41,113 bases of DNA from Gnetum montanum (lineage: Eukaryota; Streptophyta; Gnetopsida; Gnetales; Gnetaceae). The notes under the pieces were generated by a model that was given only the letters and a program-made list of their open reading frames with translations, searched no databases and was not told where the DNA came from. The DNA lies in contig MNCI01009468.1 of the NCBI GenBank assembly GCA_015680685.1, positions 46,327 through 87,439 on the forward strand, given 5' to 3'. Below are positions 17,221-27,900 of this stretch, piece after piece. A program made the translations under genes and the position numbers. The number at the start of each line of letters is the position of its first letter. Position 1 is the first letter of the stretch.

Positions 17221-19967
17221 TCATGTGGTCCTTGGTGGTGGTGGTTCCTCTATGGGCTTCTTCCCTTTATCCTATAGTTCAAGCTTCTGAAATAGATACT
17301 TTTGAAGGAATTCCTGAAGCTTTTCCTCGTCTATCCAAGGATCATGTGTCCTCCATGCTGATGTTCCAATGTTTGATGGAGTCAACACTTTCCATGGACA
17401 TGGTAGTTGTGGAAACATATAATTGGATTTGACATACCATGTCATAAACAATCATTACTCCTCCTCATAGGATCTACCTTTATCTCTGAATTCCTAATAA
17501 TTCATAATCCATTGAGCCAAGTTTGCTGCTACGTCCTTTTGGCCTTGGTAGCTAGCCTTTACCACCTCTAGCTTAGAGTTTGCCACCTCTAGTCTTTGGA
17601 ATGTCTTCTTATGTTGTGCAAACTCTGTCTCATATTTGGCATAGGTGGCAGCTACCTACTTCTCTAGCTTCATTCCTGATCATCCTATTGTTAACATGGC
17701 CAATTTGGCATACCGTAGATTTGACAACTCTATGTATTTTGTGAGATCCTAGATTTGTAGGTCCAAGCTTTTTAATTTTGCTTAGTGGGCGAAGGCATAA
17801 GTATTTAGTATGGCTCACCAATCAGTGTGTTGAGCACTAAAAGAATTAATGTGGTCCTTATCCAAATGGATCTATTTTTTGATGATGTCCTTATACATCC
17901 CCATCTAATCACAGAAGTGTTCCTTTAATTTTCCATGCTTCTTAGCCTCATTTTTCCATGTGCTTATTTCAATGGCCATCTTCTACCAGATGCTGCGTAC
18001 CTCCTTCATTGAGAGGGTTCTATTCTCTCTAGCTAAGTGACTTATCTCTTGGTTGACTCTTATTAGTTATTCCCACATTTGTTGGAAACATTTTTTTGAG
18101 AATATTTTTTTGTTTTTCAACTATCCTCAACCAAATATTTTCAACAATAAGAAGTTTATTCTCTTCTTGTAAGGCCTTGAGTGCTTTTGCGTGTGCATAT
18201 GTTTGAGCTTGTGCTTTTGAATCATCCCAATCATCCTTTTCTTTTTCCATTTTTACCCTTTTATTATCCACTAACAATTTATTTAACTACTTTGTCCTAA
18301 ATGATTCTAACTGATCAACTGGAACAAGTTGGGATGGATCCCGCTATTCAGCTTGTAAGACAATGAACATTGGTTGGAGTCCCTGCAACTCATCTTTTGC
18401 ATGTTCAGCCCTAATATTAGCCATGATTAGCTTTCATTTAGTGGAAATGAGGTTTGATTTTGTTGCTGTGACATCTTGGGGAATGTCAAAAAATGACATC
18501 ATTACTTGTCTTATTTGTAGCAAGCTATCCAAAGCATCCTCATGTTTTGTAGAAGTCATTGAGGTACTGGCTAGAACTTGAGCATCATGTGCTCCTATGA
18601 AATCTACTAGTGGCCCAACAGGGATGTTAAATGATTCTTTGATGTGGTTCATGACCACCTCTTCTACTATAGCTACATCTTGATGTTGCATGATCACCAC
18701 TATGGCACCTTCACCAATTTCTATGCAGCATTTCCAGAGATATGTTGTGACCAATGTAATTCACCTCCTTCTATTTGAATTAAGACCTCACCCCTTGACA
18801 GATCAATTGATACAGTGGGCTATACAACATCATTAATCACCTTGAAGAGATTGGCCTCATCCCTACTTCCCCAACTGACTATCTTTGCAATGGCCCTAAG
18901 ATGGCTCATTAATGGTTAGTAATCTTGAAGTGGCAATGGTAGTTGTTGGTCTTGTTGGCCTATGGGCTACGTTCTAAGCCCTACTTCTTGTTGTTGGTTG
19001 AGCCTTGTGTCTAAACGTTGGTTGGGCCCTACTATTTGAGGTGTAGTAGAACCAAATGCATGTTCTTGTTCAGGCTCCAATGTCTCACCAACATATTTTC
19101 CTGGTGCTATTCTTAAGTAATTCAACATATGAAGCATTTTAAGCTTTTTTGAGGACGTCATTACTGTACCCCTAGAATTCTAGCACATTGACATAGCTTC
19201 CTGATTAGACATAGAAAGGGGAGTGCAAACTTTCCTATCTTCGATTCTTCAAACTGCCTTAATATTTCTGTTAAATGCAAATGGGACAAATTGGCATCAA
19301 CCTTGCCTATCAAAATTGCACTTCCTTTAGTTGCATAAGTAGAAATTTTGTTTAATCCCTTTGTTGGGAAAATATGATAGGTGTCAATTTTAAAATAAAG
19401 TATCTCTTCAAGGGTTAGTTCTCCATATGTCTTATTATCTTTTTCGTACACCCTTTTTAGCCATATTTTAGGCCCTGTATTTGGAAGATTCAAAACCTTT
19501 GCAATGGCCTTTGTGGAGAAGTCAACTGAAATTCCACCAATATCAATGGTGGTTCCTTCCTCCTTATTATTACAAAATTGATAAGTTTCATCCAAATACC
19601 ATTCTGCACTTTCTAAGAGGATAGACCATAGTGGAGATCCCTTGAGTTGATCCTTGACTGGTTCAAGGGAAAATTTGGTAAAAGGCCCAAAATTAAGTTC
19701 CACAATCACTGCAATGAATGTGGACCTTTCCTAAATGACTTGAACACACTCTGGGAACAACATGAGACATTTTCCTTGTTTGGGTACCTTGTCCTCTCCA
19801 CCTTCTTCTTGACTAAATTGTGTAGTGATAGGGGTTTCTTGATGGATGTTGAATGACTGTGCCTCCTATTCTACATGTTCCTCATGAGGTCCTTGACCTC
19901 TGCCTCTTCTCAAGCATTTAACTACATTTTGAGAAGGTCCTCCTTGTTGTCCTCATTTTAGGGCCAT
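17221..19967 (-). pseudogene. Accessory ORF of LTR retrotransposon, complete span (minus copy)
   Basis: The span runs from ATG at 19967 (preceded by TGATTATAG) to TGA at 17221-17223, about 915 codons. The N-terminal open part is 19161-19709: 'MIVELNFGPFTKFSLEPVKD', 'WYLDETYQF', 'DIGGISVDFSTKAIAKVLNL', 'KTYGELTLEEI', 'YHIFPTKGLNKISTYATKGS' and 'LHLTEILRQFEESKIGKFAL'. It ends at TAA inside TAATGA, whose ATG starts the next open part, MTSSKKLKML (19161). Downstream come a Gln-rich segment, 'MVTTYLWK...HQDVAIVEEVVMNHIKESFN' (18434-18754), and a Lys/Glu/Gln heptad-like stretch at 18029-18277 (KALQEENKLLIVENIWLRIV), a probable coiled coil. The C-terminus 'LPCPWKVLTPSNIGTSAW...DKGKKPIEEP' matches the plus copy. 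The N-terminal part resembles the 'putative plant transposon protein' domain. In-frame TAG codons at 19866-19868 and 18344-18346 coincide with those of the other copy. Confidence 0.75.
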
Positions 19968-20430
19968 CTATAATCACAAAAAGATTGATTGTTAGTAAGT
20001 TTATTTAAACAAGTTTAATTATCTCATACCTTACTCATTACCTTTAATAAATGTTGAATTCAATGATTAGTATGATTTCAGAGTTAGAAAATTTTCAAGG
20101 AAGTTCCCCTAAAAGTTTTAATGTTAGGCCCAATTTGCTCAGGTGACTCCAATAATTATTTAAATGATTTGGGTGAAGGAAGAAAATTAGTTTGGCATGC
20201 ATTTTTAACATTTCCTAATAATAATTACCCCTATGATATCCTTTGGGTGATAGCAAATTTTGAAAAAGTTATGCACAAATTCTACCATACCCCTCCCCCA
20301 TGACTAAGGTAAACATTCCAAGTTTAATTAAGTTCAATCAAAAAAGAAATCGAAGCATTAATGAGTGAAATATTGACAGTTGAATGTTAGACTCTCAAAG
20401 CGCTAAAAATTTTTGAAATAAAAAGTGCAT
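19968..20430 (-). other. Leader upstream of accessory ORF
   Basis: It matches 1-220 (plus copy) near the ORF. A T-rich stretch followed by GTGATTATAG lies directly before the ATG on the minus strand, a good 3' splice-site shape. No coding seen. Confidence 0.5.
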
Positions 20431-20432
20431 AC

Positions 20433-20485
20433 CCGATATCGTGTCAAACCCAATATTGGGCACCTAATATCACATCCCTACCAAG
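20433..20485 (-). promoter_or_regulatory. Internal U3-like GATATC motif cluster upstream of accessory ORF
   Basis: CCCGATATCGTGTC, CCAATATTGGGC and CTAATATCACATCC follow each other within about 50 bp, about 470 bp upstream of the accessory ATG. Spacing and wording recall the U3 clusters of this family's LTRs. It could be a second promoter for the accessory ORF; that is inference. Confidence 0.35.
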
Positions 20486-20489
20486 ATAG

Positions 20490-22480
20490 GGTACTTAGTA
20501 AAATTGATGATTTTGAGTTTTTACAGCCAAAAAAGAAGGATTTGAGGTAGATTTGAAAGGTCTAGGGTGATGTCAAGTGGAAATTAAGGCACCAAAAGTG
20601 TAATGAAATGGAGTCATACAATGAAGTTCTTTGAAAAGGGTGAGGAAAAAGGACATGTAGTGGTTCTAAGGAACATTTGGTTAAAATGATGGTAAAGGAA
20701 GGAATAGATTTGGCAATGGAATACTCGAAAGGTATAAAATGATGTGGTGATGTGCAAAAAGTACAAATTACCAAAGCAATGCAAGTGGATCCTCCCCAAA
20801 GTAGGTTCCAACCTATAATTCCCTTGCGTAGTCACACATTAAAATGTCTATAGGTACTAGAAGGGTTAAAGGCAATCTGCACCTATTTAACAAAACACAC
20901 ACATGTCAAATACCACTGTGATAAGGTATGAATTCAATGCCACACAAGACACAAGTTAGAAGTACTTGGACAGTGAGATGAGCTGAATTGTAGAAGGGAC
21001 TGCAAAGATTGGGATGTGAGGTAACTTACCCTAGGCATAATGAATCCTAAGTATTGTGCATGATTAAAGTACCATTAACCTTTTGCTTCAAGATCAAAAC
21101 GAAGCCCATACCTCTGATCAGTGACATTGCATTGTTTCATCCCAATGATAAAAAACTCTAAGAGCATCATGATAGCAAGGTGTACAATCACTTGGCATTT
21201 TGCACAAGGGAAGAGTGATTTGAATTTTTCTATAGCAATTTTTTCTTGATCTTTTCTTTTATATTTCTCTTCTTTCTTTTCTTTTTTTGCACTTTGTCTT
21301 TCTTAAAGGTAACCTAGAGAAGCCACCAACCTTCANGAGAGCACATACAAATGTCACCAACAAGAATCCATAAGTCCCCTTGATGTCACACCCTTTCCAT
21401 TTCCTCTTAGTTTGTCACTCTTTACTTTTGGCATAATGAGTAAAAAGTTACTTTAAGTTTTAATGATAATAAGAATATCATTGTGACCAGAGTAGAACCT
21501 CTTATTAATAGAATGGATGGGTGGATGTTGTGGGCTCATTGTCCAAATAATTAGTTACTTGTGACTTGATAACATAGAACAGCACCTCAATCGATTGGTT
21601 ACATGAGTATTTTATTTACAGATGAGATTATCCACAAAGGATAAAATAACAAATTGGAAAACAAAAGATTAGAAAATAAAAAATTGAAAAATAAAAACCT
21701 ATAAAATCAAAGAAAAGGAAAAACATTTACCAGTTTTGCTTATTAGAATGGGGGGTATCCCCCATGCCTAAACCTTTGATCATGAAGAGAATTAATAAAT
21801 GGAAAATTAAGATCCAGGCATATTGGAAATATTGGTGTCTGGTCATATCCAAACCATTGGTTGTCTTTTGATGTGGTGGCAGGAATGTACCCAGACTAGG
21901 GTTCACACACTTGATTAAAGTAGGCATAGTGGGGTAGATTATAAGATGTATTCATGTGATAAGAAGCTAACCCACTATTGCACCCATGACCATAAGATGG
22001 TATGCAAGGATCGATATGTCTCCTCACATTGTTATATTCATTAGGCTGCATGGTTGTTGGAGTGCTAATTGGTGGCCTAGATAAGGTAACCAAAGGCATT
22101 GAGTTTGAAGAGGAAGAGACATCATAGTGTTGGGTGTGTGTTGAGTTGGAGGATGTAGTGGTTTTAGAACCATGCTATCTCTTTCTATGGCCATGCCTAA
22201 AGAAAGGATGCTTTCAACATTGTGGAGGACTCCCACTGCTGTTGACAATAGCAACACAAGTAATGTTCGTTGGTTGCTGTTGTGGTGCAAAACCTTCTGA
22301 TACTATTAGTGGTGATGTAGAAGGAGGTGAAGGATGAGAATATTGAGAGTAAGGAGAAGTGTAAGGAATATGAGGTGGTGATCCAATAGGAGAGGACATG
22401 GATTGATGATACTTGGGAGAATGATAACAATGAGGTGAAGTAGAGGATGTTGATTTAGTTGGAGAAACAGGATGTTGAAC
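20490..22480 (-). other. Middle region of minus element, no pol recognised
   Basis: Minus-strand open pieces exist at 20562-20835, 21727-21927, 21896-22290 and 22197-22491, in different frames. Composition is His/Pro/Ser/Leu-rich on the gag side (a Pro/Ser-rich linker, 'HPSPPSTSP') and Lys/Glu-rich where a polypyrimidine run lies on the plus strand (about 21240-21305). I searched by eye for D-(S/T)-G, (F/Y).DD, 'LGR.W', HHCC and DDE patterns and found none. A single N stands at 21336. So pol is either absent or decayed beyond recognition. Confidence 0.5.
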
Positions 22481-22489
22481 ATAATAAGC

Positions 22490-23880
22490 ACTTAGTTTTG
22501 GGTGATATGAAGGGTGAGTCTAGTTTGGCAATGGTCTTCCCCATGACTAGGGATTTTTCCACTGCGGTTGAGCATAGTACTTCTGTATGAAATTTGGATG
22601 TAGCATTCTTCCCTAATACTCATGTAGATGTGACAAGATTGGGCATTGGCCTTCGGGATGATCATACAGGCAAACATTACATTGATACTTATGATTTGCA
22701 ATTGAGCCCCTATCCTTGTTTTCTTCAGCCATTATTTCCAATTGCTGAATGATGTTTTGTCCTATTTCTAAGTTTGGTATCCTCTATTTGTTCTAGTTGT
22801 CAAGGTTATCTTGCGTGGTTTTCCCTCCAACAATGTTTGCATATTCTCCATATTTTTCATGTATCCACTCTTTCATATTATTGATCTTTGCCTCAATTTC
22901 ATCTAGTGATTTTAGTATTGGAAAAGATGGGAATGGCTCCACCTCCTCAAGGTAAGTTGATTTCTCCTCTTCATGATTATGGACCTTTGTTACTTTAAGA
23001 GTTTGGTCCTATTGAGATCTTTCATCATTCTCCCATTTGGTTGATTCTCCTTCTTCTTTTGCTACCTACTTAATAAGCTCTTGGAATTGTTGGGTTCGTA
23101 ATTCATATAGTTGACCTAGGACATACATCCCTAGGGTCTCCCCTGTTTCATTACAGAGCCCATCCATGATGTGACACATTAGCCTTTCCTTAGAGAACCC
23201 ATGGCCTAGGAATTTGTTTAACAAAGAGTAATATCTTTCTAAGGCCATGTCCAAGGATTCATGTTGTGCTTGTTTCCAATCTTGAATTTTTCTCCTCAAG
23301 GGTGACACTCTTGCACAAGTTTGATATCTTTCGTTGAAGAGTTCTACCATTGTAGGCCAATGGCAAATTAAATTTGGTTTTAAAGACTTGTACCACACTT
23401 TTGCTTAGCCCACGAGTGTCATAGGGAACAAACTAAGTTTTTACCACCCATTCTCAATGTTTTTCCATGCATAGGCATCATAGAGGGCTTGTAAATGATG
23501 TTGTGAATCTAAATCATAGCCTCCTAAGAACTTAGGAAAGTTGTTTAAATCAAGCCTAGGTAGACGTATTTCCTTGCGATGTAGGTGGGATATTTGAACA
23601 ACCTCTATTATATGTGTTAGGCTCTTAGTGGCCAGCAAGGGTTCATTGTCACTAAATAGGTTGTGAGTTCATAAGTTGGGATGATCTTGTCTTCGTTCAT
23701 GTTGGAGTTCCTAATTTTTTCTGTGGGTTGATTTTTATTTCTACACTAACCCTATAAGGAATAGTTATCTATGTTACAACCCAATGTTGAAAGGGAAAAG
23801 GAAGAGAGGGAACTGGAAGACTCATCATGACTTTTGTAAGTCTCCTAATCATTCCCTGATGTACTCGTGCTACCCATTGA
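22490..23880 (-). pseudogene. Gag of minus accessory-ORF element
   Basis: A likely start is an ATG near 23878 (MGSTSTSG..., Ser-rich) or 23700 (MNEDKIIPTYEL). 23441-23638 reads 'LPRLDLNNFPKFLGGYDLDS' then 'QHHLQALYDAYAW', and after a stop 23066-23398 reads 'MWYKSLKPNLICHWPTMVEL', 'FNERYQTCARVSPLRRKIQD' and 'LDMALERYYSLLNKFLGHGF'. This is Retrotrans_gag order: FPKF.GG.D....L, W...L....W..(M/L)...F..RY, then the Gln/Glu block. At about 22640-22700 'CNVCLYDHPEGQCP' is a CX2CX3HX4C zinc knuckle of the kind seen in plant Ty3/gypsy gag. Several stops break the frame. This gag is what would package the element RNA if intact. Confidence 0.8.
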
Positions 23881-23897
23881 GAAGGTCCTAGGCCTTA

Positions 23898-24452
23898 NNN
23901 NNNNNNNNNNNNNNNNNNNNNNNNNNNNNNNNNNNNNNNNNNNNNNNNNNNNNNNNNNNNNNNNNNNNNNNNNNNNNNNNNNNNNNNNNNNNNNNNNNNN
24001 NNNNNNNNNNNNNNNNNNNNNNNNNNNNNNNNNNNNNNNNNNNNNNNNNNNNNNNNNNNNNNNNNNNNNNNNNNNNNNNNNNNNNNNNNNNNNNNNNNNN
24101 NNNNNNNNNNNNNNNNNNNNNNNNNNNNNNNNNNNNNNNNNNNNNNNNNNNNNNNNNNNNNNNNNNNNNNNNNNNNNNNNNNNNNNNNNNNNNNNNNNNN
24201 NNNNNNNNNNNNNNNNNNNNNNNNNNNNNNNNNNNNNNNNNNNNNNNNNNNNNNNNNNNNNNNNNNNNNNNNNNNNNNNNNNNNNNNNNNNNNNNNNNNN
24301 NNNNNNNNNNNNNNNNNNNNNNNNNNNNNNNNNNNNNNNNNNNNNNNNNNNNNNNNNNNNNNNNNNNNNNNNNNNNNNNNNNNNNNNNNNNNNNNNNNNN
24401 NNNNNNNNNNNNNNNNNNNNNNNNNNNNNNNNNNNNNNNNNNNNNNNNNNNN
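23898..24452. other. Assembly gap (555 N)
   Basis: Run of N. By comparison with 16372-16534 it should hide the last 160 bp or more of the 5' LTR (perhaps about 400 if the extra segment of the plus copy is present), the primer-binding site and the gag leader. Confidence 0.95.
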
Positions 24453-24959
24453 TATGCTACTGGGTTACCATGTAGTTACACTTAAATGTTTGTGATTAAG
24501 ACATACTCATTTTGTGTTAACAACAAGAATAGTAAATGACAATACAAGAAATATTAACTAAGAAAATGATAATAAATAAATAACAATTAAACAATTAAAA
24601 GCTAAGTGAATGTTGCAATGATGGAGTAATCTTGATCTTTATTGCCAATCGTGTGCATGTCCAAGTACCTCACACTTGAACAAAGGTTTCATACAATTAC
24701 AAGCATCACACTACAGGCATGCACTTGAAGAAAGAACTGAAAACTAACTAAAAATTGACAAAAGACTTGACCTCAAAAGACCCAAGACTCTAATGACTCT
24801 AATCTCTTCTAATGGCTCCTCCCCATGTGCCTGAGTGCTATATTTATAGGCTAACATAGGAATCATGATATCGTGTATACAATATCATACCCAGGCTGTG
24901 ATACTGTGTACCTGATATCATGTACCTAATATCGAGGCCTAGAAAACCATGACTCATCA
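24453..24959 (-). repeat. 5' LTR of minus element, visible part
   Basis: It aligns with 16535-17041. Most differences are C/T and G/A transitions. It ends CATGACTCATCA (24959), the minus-strand TGATGAGTCATGG start. TATA box at 24841-24848 and GATATC-type motifs at about 24868-24935. Confidence 0.85.
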
Positions 24960-24964
24960 CTACC
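24960..24964. repeat. Target-site duplication CTACC, right copy
   Basis: Directly follows TCATCA at 24954-24959 and equals 16367-16371. Confidence 0.9.
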
Positions 24965-27900
24965 CAATGACATCCATTCTTTGTGAAGACTTTAATATAA
25001 AAGCTAAAAGTGGTGTTCATCAATTCTTAAAATGTAGAAGAGTGAAAGAGCCTTTGGAAAAGGGATCCAATTCAAAGAAGATGTTCCCATTAGTTCATCA
25101 TACTATTCCATTCTCTAGAGCATACTCTACATATTTTGAATCTTCAATAGACAATCTAATCATATATGCTTCATGGAACAACTACAACTATATATCTTGA
25201 CCCCTATGGTTAAATCAAGGAGTTTCTTTACTGGCTTCTATTGGTTATTTTATTTCTTTTTACTTATTCAATTTATATTTCTAAATTAGACAAGTAAAAT
25301 ATTTTTGGTAATACAAGTGGAAAAAAATAATTTTCCTAACCTTCATTTGGATAATCAAAGATATGAGTTGCACTTTGTATAACATTAGTTAGGACTAGTG
25401 ATTAGTGGTTAGTAAACCCTTAATTCACATCTTATCAAAATTTAGAGATTAAGGTAAGTTATTAGTAAGATAAGATTTATTTTTCTAAATATTTTTCTTG
25501 CTTATATTTCATTTGCAAAATAAGAATGAGAACTTTAAAATATTCAAGCTCATTTTAGAAAAAGAAATAAAATCATTGGAGCATTGAAACATGGAGGGAG
25601 CATTAGAGCATAGAGAAACATTGTTAACGAGGACTCATTCAAGGATGAAGAAAAGCTGAGGAGGGTAGTTTGTCATGTGCTTATTTTCAAATGGAACCAA
25701 TATGTAACAAAGATGATGTTTCTTTATAAAAAATAATATAATTATTATAATAAGACCCAAAAGGTCATGTTGTAATAATAGACATGTCTTTAGAGGTGAC
25801 CTTTAGGGATTTGACTTGAGGTACATAAACTTAGGAATTAGAGGTCATGATAGCATTAAGTTGTAGAGTTAGTAAAGATGAGTAATAGGTACTAGGTGAA
25901 GCAAGATTAGAAGGTGACTAGCTATTCCTTTTGGTTAGGTACAAACCCAATTGTGGTAATTGTGGTGGTAGTGCTAGATTACCTTTAAGAAATAAATGCT
26001 AAAGGAAGATAATCCTAAGGAATCCTTAGAGCATGACCTAGATATACTATTTCCACATTAATAATAATTTTTTTAAATTTCTTATGCATTTTTCCTATCA
26101 CATTTATTATACATAATGTCAATTGTTACATATATTTAGCATTTTCCATGATATTTAGAAATGAGATGTCATGCTAATTATTATACATAATGAGGTATTG
26201 TGAGACTGATATAATTTTGATGCATGATATGTTATCCTTACTGATGTTATATGGCTACCTAGTTCAAGATTTTGGTTCTTCAACTCTTGTAAAGGATTTT
26301 TGTATATTTTTCCTACTTGGTACTTTTCTAATAACTACCTCCATGTTATACCATGTGTTATAGGTATCCTTGATGATTTAGTTATTTATGAGAATGTGTA
26401 TGATGATGCTAAGACCTAGTTGATAATGCTATGTTGCATTTTATTATATTCTACTAAAATGTATTTTCTTTTATGTTTCATGAAAGATTTATGAGGTGTG
26501 AGTTATGCTTTTTCTTTTATTAGTATGTGATACTTGTTTCAATGGTTTAACATCCTTTGGATTAGTTCAAGTGGCTTATTTACCTTTTCAATAATTTAAC
26601 AAAATGTTTTGGTAAACATTATGATATTTAATTCATGTTCCTATTACATTTTTGGTTTTTTGAAAGCATGTAATACAATTGGTTTAGAAAGTACTGTTCA
26701 TTGGAATGTTTTTGAAAAATAATATTTTACTATGATCTACTTAGATTTTTCTCATGGGAATTAAGGTTTTGAATTTATTATGTTGTGCTACTATACAAGT
26801 TAGATTTGCTTGCAACATGCCATTGATTGTTGGCTTAATGTTTTTATTTTCTTACCTCTAAAAGTTTTGCAAGGATGCCTATAATGTTGCATGTTTATTT
26901 TCTTGACATCCTTTAATGTTTTTAATAAGCAACCATTTTTATTTTTCATTTTTACTCCAAGTAATTCTTTACTTGTGTAAGCTTGATAAGTGGGATTATA
27001 CACATTCCTTAATACATCATTAAGATTGAAGATTGCTAATTTTCTAGTTTTTATGTATAAGCTATATTTGCAAGTTTAATAAATAATTGAAATTAATTTT
27101 TTCATAAACTTATCTAATAAGCAAGTGTAACCTTTCATTTTATAAAATGGCATTAATGCATATAGTGAAATATGAAGGCTTTTCTTACATACAAACATTG
27201 CACAAATTCAAATAGTAGAATTATTTCATAAACATATGAATTTTTTATTTAAGTTAATTTTTATTAGAGTTTATTTTCCAATGGCAATTGTAAAATCTTA
27301 TGAAGGGTTCTTTTTTCTATATATTAATATTTGTAAAGACATGAAACCAAATTGATTTTTCGGTAAAATGAATATTATATATAAGATGATGTATACACCA
27401 CATTCATAAGATTTTTTTAAAAACAAATTTTATATTCAAATTTTTGCTTCTAAATCTCTCTCGCATAAAGTTGTTCATCATCTTCTACTCATTTAGCTAT
27501 CTTTATAAAATTGAATACTTCATTAACTTTAGCACTAGATTTATCTTTCCTATATTGAGAATCAAGACATTGGATTTCTAAAGTTGTTGTGTTAATTAAT
27601 ATTACGATTCAATGAAAGCAGCCTTTCCCAATTTGACATAGGAATATAATATTTTCACATCTCATGCAATTTATATTGTTTCTTTTAATGTATTTTTTGA
27701 AGTTGATAACTAAACACTTTGGCTTGTTTAATCCCTTTGGTAAAAAACATCATCACAATATACTCATGGATGCTTGCAATAGTACTTTGTAGTATATTTA
27801 TTATTATATTGCAAAATTTCAAAGTAATATATAAATATGGTATCCTCTAGCTAACATAATGTTTTAATGATTATAGTTTTGAACTAATGACTATATGCTG

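Larger units (their letters stand above)
16372..24959 (-). mobile_element. Near-complete gag-plus-accessory-ORF LTR retrotransposon, minus orientation
   Basis: It is bounded by LTRs with TGATGA...TCATCA ends and a perfect 5-bp duplication CTACC; length 8588 bp as assembled, including 555 N. In transcription order (right to left) it has 5' LTR (mostly 24453-24959, rest in the gap), gag (about 23880-22490), a Pro/Ser/His-rich and Lys/Glu-rich middle without pol motifs, a U3-like motif cluster (about 20433-20485), the accessory ORF (19967-17221), a polypurine tract and the 3' LTR (16372-17041). No protease, reverse transcriptase or integrase signature is visible in 17042-22490, so this matches the class of gag-only terminal-repeat elements that depend on enzymes from other elements. 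It is the second copy of the family at <1-11249. Confidence 0.85.

Noticed and set aside
23867-24475. A 202-codon open frame on the plus strand
   Set aside because: It consists almost wholly of the N gap; only a few residues on each side are real sequence.
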